Shown: positions 14,676 through 24,347, counted from the stretch's first letter. The stretch is DNA of 64,000 nucleotides from Chromohalobacter nigrandesensis (GCF_023061285.1 NZ_JAKGAM010000004.1:186001-250000), one strand, 5' to 3'. Translations and numbers: made by a program. Notes: generated by a model from the letters alone, not told the origin.

Positions 14676-14980
14676 GCCTCACCCCCGATGATGCCGTTTG
14701 CGCTGGCGTCGGCTTCGATCTCGTCGGCGAGCTGGCTCAGTCGCGTCGATAACTCGGCGTACCAGTAGCCCAGGCCGGTACCGGCGTAGACGTGCAGCGC
14801 ATCGCGGAAGAAATCGGCGCGGGCGCGCAGTTGGTCCACGGTGTCGCGGGTGCGGCTGTTGGTTATGCGGTCACGCCCGGCAGCGTCGTGAAGTGCGCTG
14901 CGTAGGCGATCAAAGGCAGGGGGAGTATCAATCCCAGGACTGGAAACGGCTTCAACATTTAGGCCCTGTGCGTTTTGCAT
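14672..14980 (-). CDS. First gene of the prophage replication operon, unknown function
   Basis: 102 residues from the ATG at 14980, which has GGAG six bases upstream; an in-frame ATG at 14992 overlaps that site and is less likely. The C-terminal half resembles the next gene (TVDQLRARAD, RLSQLADEIE). It has no membrane segment. It faces the repressor gene across a palindrome-rich control region, so it should be among the first genes expressed on induction. Confidence 0.6.
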   Translation of the reverse strand: MQNAQGLNVEAVSSPGIDTPPAFDRLRSALHDAAGRDRITNSRTRDTVDQLRARADFFRDALHVYAGTGLGYWYAELSTRLSQLADEIEADASANGIIGGEA

Positions 14981-14992
14981 AGCGTTCTCCAT

Positions 14993-15178
14993 CGGCTTAT
15001 CGCTGACGGGAAACGCTGGGGAGCTACCCCAGCGCCGGGCCGTTGGCCCTGTTCAGCGATGGAACGGAGAAACCATAGTCTGAGCCCTCTTTACTAATCA
15101 ACAGGCGCTGTATCATCGCCCTCCTGTTGAATAGCAGTCTATGATGCATGGGAACGCAACATTCCCAGGGAATTGACT
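14993..15178. promoter_or_regulatory. Divergent control region with palindromes; possible single-strand origin
   Basis: Between the replication operon and the repressor gene. A cloverleaf-like element spans 15001-15058: outer stem CGCTGA/TCAGCG, inner hairpin CGCTGGGG/CCCCAGCG with 5-base loop (15014-15034), and inner hairpin GGGCC/GGCCC (15037-15049). Two possible operators follow: CAACAGG (15099) paired with CCTGTTG (15123), and TGGGAA-N7-TTCCCA (15149-15167), the latter abutting the repressor ribosome site. The cloverleaf could be a leader RNA or a lagging-strand origin for rolling-circle replication. Confidence 0.6.
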
Positions 15179-15517
15179 ATGACCACTATGGAACTGCTCG
15201 AACGCCTGAAAACCGCCAATGACGGGGCCTCGGACTATCGGATAGCCCAGATTTTGGCCGTCAAGCCCCAAACGGTCTCTCACTGGAAAAACGGACGCGG
15301 AACCATGGGGGATGAAGTGGGAATTCGGGCCGCTGAGGCGTTGGGATTGGACCCGGTAAAAGTGATTGTTGACCTGCATATTGAGCGCGAGGAAGGGAAC
15401 CCGACGTTCTCGGTTTGGAAGGCGCTCGGGAAGCGATTGGAGATGGCCGCACTCCCCGCCGTGGCGGGCTTCGTGGGTTATTTAGCAAGTGCCGGTTTGC
15501 AGCATCCGCTAATATGA
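15179..15517 (+). CDS. Phage repressor-like HTH protein (DUF3693/Cro-like)
   Basis: 112 residues. Residues about 3-55 form a Cro/C1-type helix-turn-helix (LLERLKTANDGASDYRIAQI, LAVKPQTVSHWKNGRGTM). A linker (VKVIVDLHIERE) leads to a hydrophobic C-terminus that could touch the membrane (LPAVAGFVGYLASAGL). ATG 15179 has AGGG 8 bases upstream; an in-frame TTG at 15173 lies too close. It diverges from the replication operon, and a palindrome covers its ribosome site. This suggests the lysogeny switch. Confidence 0.78.
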   Translation: MTTMELLERLKTANDGASDYRIAQILAVKPQTVSHWKNGRGTMGDEVGIRAAEALGLDPVKVIVDLHIEREEGNPTFSVWKALGKRLEMAALPAVAGFVGYLASAGLQHPLI

Positions 15518-15539
15518 TTCCTTATATATTATGCGAACC
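15512..15539. other. Right prophage junction: XerC arm intact, XerD arm degenerate
   Basis: Read on the minus strand it shows XerC arm GGTTCGCATAA (15539-15529), centre TATATA (15528-15523), then AGGAATCATAT where the XerD arm should be; that arm matches the left-hand XerD arm at only about 4 of 11 positions. The 16 bases 15523-15538 repeat the left junction exactly. The XerC arm on the chromosome side together with the XerD arm at 5001-5011 rebuilds a canonical host dif. Confidence 0.82.
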
Positions 15540-15643
15540 TGAGGCATAATCAACACGGCTACGATCCACAGCGCCTGTCACTGCCTCTTAATGCTATCAA
15601 TGTCGACGTCCTCGGCAGTTTTACCTCAACTCACGCACAAAAG

Positions 15644-15671
15644 AAAACGCTGCCTCATCCGGCAGCGTTTT
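15644..15671. terminator. Bidirectional terminator after ectC
   Basis: Perfect inverted repeat AAAACGCTGCC - TCATCC - GGCAGCGTTTT. The GC core is flanked by A/T runs on both sides, so it can act on either strand. It lies 24 bases beyond the ectC stop and ends the ectABC transcript; it also insulates the operon from the dif/prophage junction. Confidence 0.88.
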
Positions 15672-15695
15672 CGCGGTCGAACTAGACGCTAGCGC

Positions 15696-16091
15696 TTATT
15701 CGTCGAGCGGCGCGTAGGATCCGTCTTCACGATGCACTTCACGCCCGGTCAAGGCGGGATTGAATGTGCATACCACGGTCATGCCTTTTTCCTTGCCACG
15801 CAGCAAGTGCTCATCGTGTTGATCGAGTAGATACATATCGCCGGCTTTGATGGGATGAATCTTGCCATCGGCCAGCGTCTCGACTTCACCTTCACCTTCG
15901 TAGCAAAACACGGCTTCAAAGTGATGCTTGTAGTGAATGTGAGTCTCGGTGCCCGGATGAATGCGGGTAATGTTGAACGAGAAACCGACGTTGTCGTCGG
16001 CCAGCACCAAGCGCGTGCTATCCCAGTTGCCGTTGTCGGCTTCGACGAAGCGCTCGGTCTTGCGACACTCTTCCAGGTTACGAACGATCAT
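15696..16091 (-). CDS. ectC: L-ectoine synthase EctC
   Basis: 131 residues. EctC is a cupin-fold, metal-dependent enzyme that closes N-gamma-acetyl-diaminobutyrate into the compatible solute ectoine. The cupin motifs [20 protein letters not shown] and a later [13 protein letters not shown] are intact. Start 16091 ([15 protein letters not shown]) matches the known family start and has GGAGG upstream; an in-frame TTG at 16100 lies too close to that site. It is the last gene of ectABC and is followed by a strong terminator. The gap after ectB is 115 bases. Confidence 0.97.
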   Translation of the reverse strand: MIVRNLEECRKTERFVEADNGNWDSTRLVLADDNVGFSFNITRIHPGTETHIHYKHHFEAVFCYEGEGEVETLADGKIHPIKAGDMYLLDQHDEHLLRGKEKGMTVVCTFNPALTGREVHREDGSYAPLDE

Positions 16092-16206
16092 GTAGCGCAA
16101 TCCTCCATGGTGCTCAATAAAGGGCCCGCAATCTCGCGGGCCGCATCCTCAGTCCACTGTAACGCATGTGACGATAACAACTTTAGTGGACTAACGAATA
16201 ATACGC

Positions 16207-18077
<1,871 letters not shown>

Positions 18078-18109
18078 ATCCATTTTCGCTAATGGCGAAT
18101 GTGTTCGCA

Positions 18110-18138
18110 ATAATAACAGCGGCTTATGTATTGATCAA
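18110..18138 (-). promoter_or_regulatory. Sigma-70-like promoter of ectABC
   Basis: On the minus strand: -35 TTGATC (18138-18133), 17-base spacer, -10 TATTAT (18115-18110). The predicted transcript start is about 25 bases before the ectA start. The region upstream is AT-rich. Ectoine operons of related species have several osmotically controlled promoters; only this one is clear by eye. Confidence 0.65.
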
Positions 18139-18317
18139 ATGACTGATTATCGTCATGTCGCTATCACATAAAAATACATTATAGACTGATGGGCGACTAT
18201 GGAATGCGTCACTACCCTGACGTTTATGTAACCACGACTGCTCTTAGTCTAGTCAATCATGATTGATTCGTATGCATGCGTTGCGTAGAGAGATCCCTTT
18301 GTCGAATAGCAACGCAA

Positions 18318-18339
18318 ACGGGCCACCGATGTGGCCCGT
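18318..18339 (-). terminator. Hairpin after the glutathione reductase gene
   Basis: Nine-base stem ACGGGCCAC/GTGGCCCGT with a 4-base loop, followed on the minus strand by a short T-rich tail. It lies 27 bases after the gor stop and probably ends that transcript before the ectABC promoter region. Confidence 0.65.
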
Positions 18340-18365
18340 CTGCTATCCGAAACTGCATCATATCG

Positions 18366-19730
18366 CTAGCGACGTGACAAGGAGCGCATCGTGACAAACT
18401 CCTCGGCACTGGTGGGGTGAATGCCCACCGTGGCGTCAAAGTCGGTCTTGGTCAGGCGTGCGCGTACGGCGATGGCGATCCCCTGGATGAGTTCACCAGC
18501 ATCGTCACCCACCATGTGGGCGCCGACTACACGGTCGGTCATGTCGTCGACGACCAGCTTCATCAGGCAACGTTCCTGACTACCCGAGAGTGTGTGCTTC
18601 ATGGGACGGAAGTCGGTGCGATAGATGCGCACCCCACCCTCGCACTGTTCGCGAGCTTCTTCTTCGCTGAGGCCGACGGTACCGATATTGGGATGACAGA
18701 ACACTGCCGTGGCGATGTCCTGGTAATCCAGCGGGCGCGGTGGCGTATCGCCATAATGGTGCTGGACGAGGTGCATGGCCTCGGCAAGCGCCACGGGCGT
18801 GAGCTCGGGGCCCCCGGTCACGTCGCCCAGGGCGAGGATCGACGGCTCCGAGGTCTGATAACGCTCGTCGACTTTCACGGTGCCATTGGGATTGAGCGCG
18901 ATATCCAGCTCGTCGAGCCCCAGGCCGGTAAGGTTCGGGCGGCGTCCGGTGGCCGCCAGCACGACATCCACTTCCAGCGTTTCGCCGTTGGTCAGACTGA
19001 CGCGATAGACATCGCCGACCGGCTCGATACGCTCGATGGTGGTTTCGAAGTGTAGGTTGACGCCCTTCTTCTGCATCTCGTCGCGGGTGAACTCACGCAC
19101 TTCACGGTCGAAGCCGCGCAGGAACAACTCGCCGCGATAGACCAGGTGCGCGTCGCTGCCGAGCCCATTGAAGATACTGGCGAACTCGACCGCGATATAA
19201 CCACCGCCAAGCACCAGGAAGCGCTCGGGAAAGGTCTCCAGGTCGAAGACGCGATTGGAGTCCACGGCGTGTTCCGCACCTTCGATATCGGGAATCCACG
19301 GCCAACCGCCGGTCGCTACCAGGATCTTCTCGGCGGAGACCGTTTCGCCGTTGATCTCGATGCTGTGCGGGCTGGTGATGCGGGCGCGACCATTGATCAA
19401 CGTGACGTCGGCGCCTTCGAGCAAACGCCCGTAGATACCGTTGAGGCGCTTGATCTCCTCAATCTTGTTGTCGCGCAACGTCGCCCAGTCAAAGCGTGGC
19501 GCCTCGGGCAGCGTCCAACCGAAGCCGGCGCTATCCTCGAAGGCATCATGGAAATGTGCCGCATAGGAATACAGTTTCTTGGGCACACACCCGACATTCA
19601 CACAGGTGCCGCCCAGATAGCGGTCCTCGGCGATGGCCACGCGTGCACCTGTGGCGGCTGCCGTGCGTGCGGCGCGTACGCCACCGGAGCCCGCGCCGAT
19701 GACAAATAGGTCGTAGTCGTACTGAGCCAC
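18366..19730 (-). CDS. gor: Glutathione-disulfide reductase
   Basis: 454 residues. This FAD/NADPH enzyme reduces glutathione disulfide in the cytoplasm. It has the FAD-binding [20 protein letters not shown], the redox pair in [13 protein letters not shown] (Cys 43, Cys 48), the NADPH-site [17 protein letters not shown] with an arginine soon after ([12 protein letters not shown]) that favours NADPH, and the C-terminal catalytic histidine in [10 protein letters not shown]. The length is normal for the family. It is divergent from carbonic anhydrase, transcribed alone, and has a hairpin terminator. Confidence 0.94.
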   Translation of the reverse strand: MAQYDYDLFVIGAGSGGVRAARTAAATGARVAIAEDRYLGGTCVNVGCVPKKLYSYAAHFHDAFEDSAGFGWTLPEAPRFDWATLRDNKIEEIKRLNGIYGRLLEGADVTLINGRARITSPHSIEINGETVSAEKILVATGGWPWIPDIEGAEHAVDSNRVFDLETFPERFLVLGGGYIAVEFASIFNGLGSDAHLVYRGELFLRGFDREVREFTRDEMQKKGVNLHFETTIERIEPVGDVYRVSLTNGETLEVDVVLAATGRRPNLTGLGLDELDIALNPNGTVKVDERYQTSEPSILALGDVTGGPELTPVALAEAMHLVQHHYGDTPPRPLDYQDIATAVFCHPNIGTVGLSEEEAREQCEGGVRIYRTDFRPMKHTLSGSQERCLMKLVVDDMTDRVVGAHMVGDDAGELIQGIAIAVRARLTKTDFDATVGIHPTSAEEFVTMRSLSRR

Positions 19731-19859
19731 GTCGTTCTCCTGACTTTTCGATGGTGAAGATGATAACAGTCCGGGGAACGCTCAGGGAGGGGCCTGATTG
19801 ACGCTTGCTAGCTGAGAAGGTAAAAGTTGCTTGAATACCCCCTGCATGAAGAGAATTAC

Positions 19860-20498
19860 ATGAGCGATATCAAGAAGCTGTTGGAACAGAATCGCCAATG
19901 GGCCGCTGGTGTACGCGAGCGTGACCCGGACTTCTTCGAGCGCTTGTCGCATCAGCAGAATCCCGATTATCTGTGGATAGGGTGCTCGGACAGTCGCGTG
20001 CCAGCGAATCAGATCATCGACTTGCCGCCGGGCGAAGTATTCGTGCATCGCAACGTGGCCAATCTGCTGTATCACAATGACATGAATGCGTTGTCGGTGG
20101 TGCAATTCGCGGTCGATGTACTGCAGGTCGAACACATCATGGTGGTTGGTCACTATGGCTGCGGTGGCGTGCGGGCCGCGATCGCCGACGGCGATAACGG
20201 CATGATCGATTACTGGCTGCATAGCGTTCGTGAATTGTACAGCGTCAACCGTGAGGCGTTGGAGCCGTTGTCGTTCGACGAGAAGGTCGATCGGATGTGC
20301 GAACTCAACGTGCGCGCGCAAGTCGCCAATCTATGCCGTACCAAGGTCGTGCAGCGTGCCTGGCAGCGGGGACAGCAGCTCTCGGTGCATGGTTGGGTCT
20401 ATGGCTTGTCCGACGGCTGTGTAACCGATCTCGAGTGTACGGTATCGCAACTCGACGAAGCTTCGCACATTCATCGCTTCGACCGCGTCGCGCGCTGA
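19860..20498 (+). CDS. can: Beta-class carbonic anhydrase
   Basis: 212 residues. This zinc enzyme interconverts carbon dioxide and bicarbonate. The zinc ligands and catalytic dyad fall at the same numbers as in E. coli Can: Cys42 and Asp44 in GCSDSRV, His98 and Cys101 in VGHYGCGGVRAA. Start 19860 (MSDIKKLLEQ) follows an AAGAGA ribosome site; an 11-codon upstream extension lacks similarity. It diverges from gor with a 129-base shared upstream region. No operon partner. Confidence 0.95.
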   Translation: MSDIKKLLEQNRQWAAGVRERDPDFFERLSHQQNPDYLWIGCSDSRVPANQIIDLPPGEVFVHRNVANLLYHNDMNALSVVQFAVDVLQVEHIMVVGHYGCGGVRAAIADGDNGMIDYWLHSVRELYSVNREALEPLSFDEKVDRMCELNVRAQVANLCRTKVVQRAWQRGQQLSVHGWVYGLSDGCVTDLECTVSQLDEASHIHRFDRVAR

Positions 20499-20646
20499 TA
20501 TCGAGCACGCGTTGGAAGCTCTCAGGACGGTGTTATTCATCTGACGAATGGCGACCATCAAGATTTCGATTGTCGTCTTCCTACAAAGCTCTTTATGTTG
20601 AAGCTGACGATTCTCGTCGCATAACAATACACAATAGGGCTTCAAC

Positions 20647-22233
20647 ATGATCGACAAGAAGACTCTCCTGGCCTCGTTGCTCGGCGCTTCCGTCGTGCTT
20701 CCACTGCCAGCGCTGGGGCAAGACGAATCCAGCGATAGCGATCCCGTGACATTACGCATGGCCTACGATGCCGACCCGGTGTCGTTGGATATCCATGAAC
20801 AGCTTTCCGGCGGCATCCTTCAGCTTTCGCATCTGACTCACGACCCCCTCGTGCGTTGGACGAAAGACGTCAAGTTCGAACCGCGTCTGGCGACGGACTG
20901 GGAGCGCATCGACGACAAGACGATGCGCTTCACGTTGCGTGATGGCGTCAAGTTCCATACCGGTAACGACTTCACGGCCAAGGATGTGGTCTGGACCATC
21001 AACCGCCTGAAGCGCAGCGGCGATTTCAAGGCGATCTTCGATCCTATCGCCTCGGCCACCGCCATCGACGAGCACACCGTCGAGATCAAGACGCATAGGC
21101 CCTACCCGCTCGTTCTCAATCTCGCGACTTATATCTTCCCCATGGATAGCGAGTACTACTCCGGCGAGACGGAAGACGGCGATCCCAAGGACGAAATCGT
21201 CAAGAATGGCGATTCCTTCGCATCGCGGCACTCTTCGGGTACTGGCCCTTACGAGGTCGTGTCGCGTCAACAAGGCGTCAAGGTCGAGTTCGAGCGCTTC
21301 GATGATTACTGGGACAAGGATTCCCCGGGCAATGTCGACCGTCTCGTGCTGACACCGATCGGCGAGAACGCCACCCGCGTATCGGCGCTGCTTTCGGGCG
21401 ATGTCGATTTTATCGCCCCCGTGCCGCCCAATGATCTGGAACGTGTCAAAGCCGACAAGAATGTCGAGCTGACCACCATGTCAGGGACGCGCATCATTCT
21501 GATGCAGCTCAACCAGAAGCGTGTGGAAGCGTTCGAGGACCCGCGTGTCCGCCAGGCCTTCAACTACGCGGTCAATCAGCAAGCTATCGCCGACCGTCTG
21601 ATGAAAGGCTTTGCGACCCCCGCGGCGCAACTCTCGCCCAAGGGCTACGACGGTTACAACGATAGCCTGGAACCACGCTACGACGTCGAGAAAGCCAAGG
21701 AGCTGATGAAGGAAGCGGGCTACGAAGATGGCTTCTCGGTCACCATGATGGCGCCCAACAACCGCTATGTGAACGACGCCAAGATCTCCCAAGCGGTGGC
21801 CACGATGTTGTCGCGCATCAATGTCGACGTAGACCTCAAGACCTTGCCCAAGGCGCAGTACTGGGGGGAATTCGACGATCGCGCCGCCGATATCATGATG
21901 ATCGGTTGGCATGCCGACACCGAAGACTCCGCCAACTTGTATCAGTACCTCACCGAGTGCCCGGACGCCGAAACAGGGGCTGGCCAGTACAACGCGGCCA
22001 ACTACTGCAACCCGGAAATCGACGAGAAAGTCGCGCAGGCGAATGTCGAGACCGATCGTGACAAGCGCGCAGAGATGCTGCAGGCGGTCGAGAAGGCGCT
22101 GTATGACGACGCCGCCTTCATGCCGTTGCACTGGCAGGATCTTGCTTGGGCGGCGAAGAAAAACGTCAAGCTCGAGCCCGTGGTCAACGTCATGAACTTC
22201 CCGTATCTCGGGGATCTCGTAGTCGAGCAGTAA
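20647..22233 (+). CDS. Periplasmic substrate-binding protein of a peptide/nickel-type ABC importer
   Basis: 528 residues with a signal peptide (basic start, hydrophobic LLASLLGASVVLPLPALG, cleavage near GQ-DE) and no lipobox cysteine. The SBP_bac_5 (DppA/OppA) fold is shown by the WTIN...HTVEIKTHRPYPLVL series and the typical RQAFNYAVNQQAIADRLMKG segment. It delivers the ligand (di- or oligopeptide, or a related cation complex) to the permeases encoded next. The exact substrate cannot be read from sequence. AGGG lies 7 bases before the start. A strong hairpin follows the gene. Confidence 0.92.
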   Translation: MIDKKTLLASLLGASVVLPLPALGQDESSDSDPVTLRMAYDADPVSLDIHEQLSGGILQLSHLTHDPLVRWTKDVKFEPRLATDWERIDDKTMRFTLRDGVKFHTGNDFTAKDVVWTINRLKRSGDFKAIFDPIASATAIDEHTVEIKTHRPYPLVLNLATYIFPMDSEYYSGETEDGDPKDEIVKNGDSFASRHSSGTGPYEVVSRQQGVKVEFERFDDYWDKDSPGNVDRLVLTPIGENATRVSALLSGDVDFIAPVPPNDLERVKADKNVELTTMSGTRIILMQLNQKRVEAFEDPRVRQAFNYAVNQQAIADRLMKGFATPAAQLSPKGYDGYNDSLEPRYDVEKAKELMKEAGYEDGFSVTMMAPNNRYVNDAKISQAVATMLSRINVDVDLKTLPKAQYWGEFDDRAADIMMIGWHADTEDSANLYQYLTECPDAETGAGQYNAANYCNPEIDEKVAQANVETDRDKRAEMLQAVEKALYDDAAFMPLHWQDLAWAAKKNVKLEPVVNVMNFPYLGDLVVEQ

Positions 22234-22245
22234 GGGCGCGACCAT

Positions 22246-22271
22246 GCAATGCCGCCATCGGGCGGCATTGC
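22246..22271 (+). terminator. Intercistronic hairpin after the binding-protein gene
   Basis: Perfect 11-base stem GCAATGCCGCC/GGCGGCATTGC with an ATCG loop, without a T run. It lies 12 bases after the stop of the binding-protein gene and 84 bases before the permease gene. Such hairpins commonly protect the binding-protein mRNA and reduce expression of the permeases. Confidence 0.7.
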
Positions 22272-22354
22272 CCTACTCCCATCCACGCTGTTTCTCCGGC
22301 CCGGCCCACTCTGAGCATGGGTCGGAGATGCCCGTTTAACAGGACACGCCACCC

Positions 22355-23404
22355 ATGATCGCTTTTCTGATCAAGCGACTGATGCATGCCTTCGTGGTCA
22401 TGTTCGTCATCAGCGTTATCAGTTTCGCCATACAGAGCAATCTGGGCGATCCCATCCAGCAGATGGTGGGACAGTCCGTGCCGGAGAGCCAGCGGGCCGA
22501 ACTGCGAGAAGAGCTGGGGCTCAACGACTCCTTCCTCGTGCAGTACGGCCGCTTCGCGGCCAACGCCCTGCAAGGTGATTTTGGTTACTCGTACTTTTTC
22601 AACGAGCCGACGACAGAGGTTATTCAGCGCCATTTACCGGCGACACTGGAACTGGTGATTGCCGCGACACTGATCATCGTGGTGTTCTCGGTGCCCATCG
22701 GGGTCTACTGTGCCATACGTCCGCGATCGGCCCTGTCACGCTTTTTCATGAGCGTGTCCATCATCGGTATTTCGATCCCCGTCTTCCTGACGGCCATCAT
22801 GTTGATTCAACTCTTCGCGATCGGCGTCGACTTCTCACCGTTTCCGGTGGAGACGGGATGGGGACAGTGGCTCAACGGTGTGCTGTCCACCGAAGGCGGA
22901 ATGCCGTCATACGGGCGCGGCAACAACTTGACGCATCTCTTCGGCACCTGGGATAGCAACTTCTTCTCCCTCGATGGCCTGACATATCTGGTGCTGCCCG
23001 CCGTTTCGTTGGCGTCGATCATGCTGCCGCTGTTTATTCGTCTGATACGTGCCGAAATGCTCGAGGTCCTGCAGTCGGAATACGTCAAGTTCGCCACGGC
23101 CAAGGGAATCTCGCTCAAGCGCATCTATTTCGTGCATGCGCTCAAGAACACCATGTTGCCGGTCATTACCGTCGGCGGCGTTCAACTCGGCACCATGGTG
23201 GCCTACACCATCCTGACCGAGACCGTCTTCCAGTGGCCGGGCATGGGACTCATGTTCCTCGAAGCCATCCAGCGCTCGGATATTCCGCTCATCGTCACCT
23301 ACCTGATGATTGTCGGCTTGATCTTCGTGGTCACCAACACGCTAGTTGATCTGATCTACGGGCTGGTCAATCCGACCGTGAAACTGACAGGGAAGCCGGC
23401 ATGA
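22355..23404 (+). CDS. ABC importer permease (DppB family)
   Basis: 349 residues, inner membrane. N-terminal helix (about 8-28), a periplasmic segment, then five further helices. The cytoplasmic EAA loop that docks the ATPase is in EYVKFATAKGISLKRIYFVH. The VRQ-type ending NTLVDLIYGLVNPTVKL is typical of DppB. A 4-base overlap couples it to the second permease. Confidence 0.93.
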   Translation: MIAFLIKRLMHAFVVMFVISVISFAIQSNLGDPIQQMVGQSVPESQRAELREELGLNDSFLVQYGRFAANALQGDFGYSYFFNEPTTEVIQRHLPATLELVIAATLIIVVFSVPIGVYCAIRPRSALSRFFMSVSIIGISIPVFLTAIMLIQLFAIGVDFSPFPVETGWGQWLNGVLSTEGGMPSYGRGNNLTHLFGTWDSNFFSLDGLTYLVLPAVSLASIMLPLFIRLIRAEMLEVLQSEYVKFATAKGISLKRIYFVHALKNTMLPVITVGGVQLGTMVAYTILTETVFQWPGMGLMFLEAIQRSDIPLIVTYLMIVGLIFVVTNTLVDLIYGLVNPTVKLTGKPA

Positions 23405-24342
23405 CGACAACGACTGCAATAACGCCTTCCCGCTGGAAGCGTTTCCGTAATTCTTACCTGGTCTACAGCTTCAAGCGTGACTGGATCGCGCAATTCTGTC
23501 TGGCCATTTTCCTGTGCATCCTTTTGGGAGCGGTGTGCGCGCCCTGGCTCGCGCCGATGAACCCCTACGATCTCACCCAGATCAATATCCTCAACTCCGA
23601 GCTTCCTCCCATATGGGTCGACGGGGCTGACGCTCTTTTCCCCTTGGGTACTGATGCCCAGGGGCGTGATCTGCTGTCGACCATTCTCTATGGCGCGCGC
23701 GTCTCGCTGATCATCGGTTTCGGGGCGGTGATGCTCCAGGCACTTATCGGCGTCACCGTGGGGCTGTTGGCGGGCTACCTGGGCGGCCGAATCGATGCAT
23801 TTCTGATGCGCCTTGCCGACATCCAGCTATCGTTCTCGACGCTGATGGTCGCCATCATCGTCGGGGCATTGATCAAGGCCGTCTTTGGGGGTGCCGTGTA
23901 TAGCGATTACGCCGTCTGGCTGCTGGTGTTGATCATCGGGCTTGCCGAATGGCCGCAATACGCCCGCACGGTACGGGCATCGGTACTCGCCGAGCGTTCC
24001 AAGGAATACGTGGATGCTGCCCGGGTCATGGGGTATCGCGACCGGCGCATCATGTTTCGCCACATTCTGCCCAACACGCTCTCGCCGATTTTCGTCATCT
24101 CCACCGTCCAGATCGCCAACGCCATCATCTCCGAGGCCGCCCTTTCCTTTCTGGGGCTGGGCATGCCGGAAACCCAGCCTTCTCTGGGCTCATTGATCAA
24201 GTCCGGCTTTGATTATCTGCAGTCCGGGTCCTGGTGGATCACCTTGATCCCCGGCGCGGTCCTCGTGGTGCTGGTACTGGTGGTCAACTTGCTTGGCGAC
24301 TGGCTGCGCGACGTCATGAACCCTCGGCTCTACAAGGGGTAA
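23401..24342 (+). CDS. ABC importer permease (DppC family)
   Basis: 313 residues with an N-terminal helix (about 30-50), the FPLGTDAQGRDLLSTILYGA motif diagnostic of DppC-type permeases, and five further membrane helices. The ATPase-docking EAA loop reads EYVDAARVMGYRDRRIMFRH. It overlaps the upstream permease by 4 bases and is followed after 5 bases by the first ATPase gene, so the complex is made from one transcript. Confidence 0.93.
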   Translation: MTTTTAITPSRWKRFRNSYLVYSFKRDWIAQFCLAIFLCILLGAVCAPWLAPMNPYDLTQINILNSELPPIWVDGADALFPLGTDAQGRDLLSTILYGARVSLIIGFGAVMLQALIGVTVGLLAGYLGGRIDAFLMRLADIQLSFSTLMVAIIVGALIKAVFGGAVYSDYAVWLLVLIIGLAEWPQYARTVRASVLAERSKEYVDAARVMGYRDRRIMFRHILPNTLSPIFVISTVQIANAIISEAALSFLGLGMPETQPSLGSLIKSGFDYLQSGSWWITLIPGAVLVVLVLVVNLLGDWLRDVMNPRLYKG

Positions 24343-24347
24343 CGCAC

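Larger units (their letters stand above)
5018..15528. mobile_element. PM2-like (corticovirus-related) prophage integrated at dif
   Basis: A 10.5 kb element bounded by dif-type sites; the PM2 genome is close to 10.1 kb. Minus-strand genes encode replication (HUH protein), packaging ATPase, a PM2-P2-like major capsid protein, a lysozyme-like membrane protein, a HxH spike and many short membrane proteins. Plus-strand HTH regulators sit at each end. No integrase, portal, terminase or tail gene is present. Exact ends depend on where Xer cuts within the 6-base centre. All genes look intact, so the prophage may be functional. The assignment rests on the capsid/ATPase pair and genome size; alignment is needed for the virus family. 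Confidence 0.85.

Noticed and set aside
5193-15517. Reading the prophage as a filamentous (inovirus) element because of dif integration, a Rep protein and small HTH regulators
   Set aside because: No pIII/Zot-type genes are visible: the ATPase lacks a membrane helix, and a 268-residue beta-rich capsid-like protein plus a lysozyme-like protein and many membrane proteins point to an icosahedral, membrane-containing phage.
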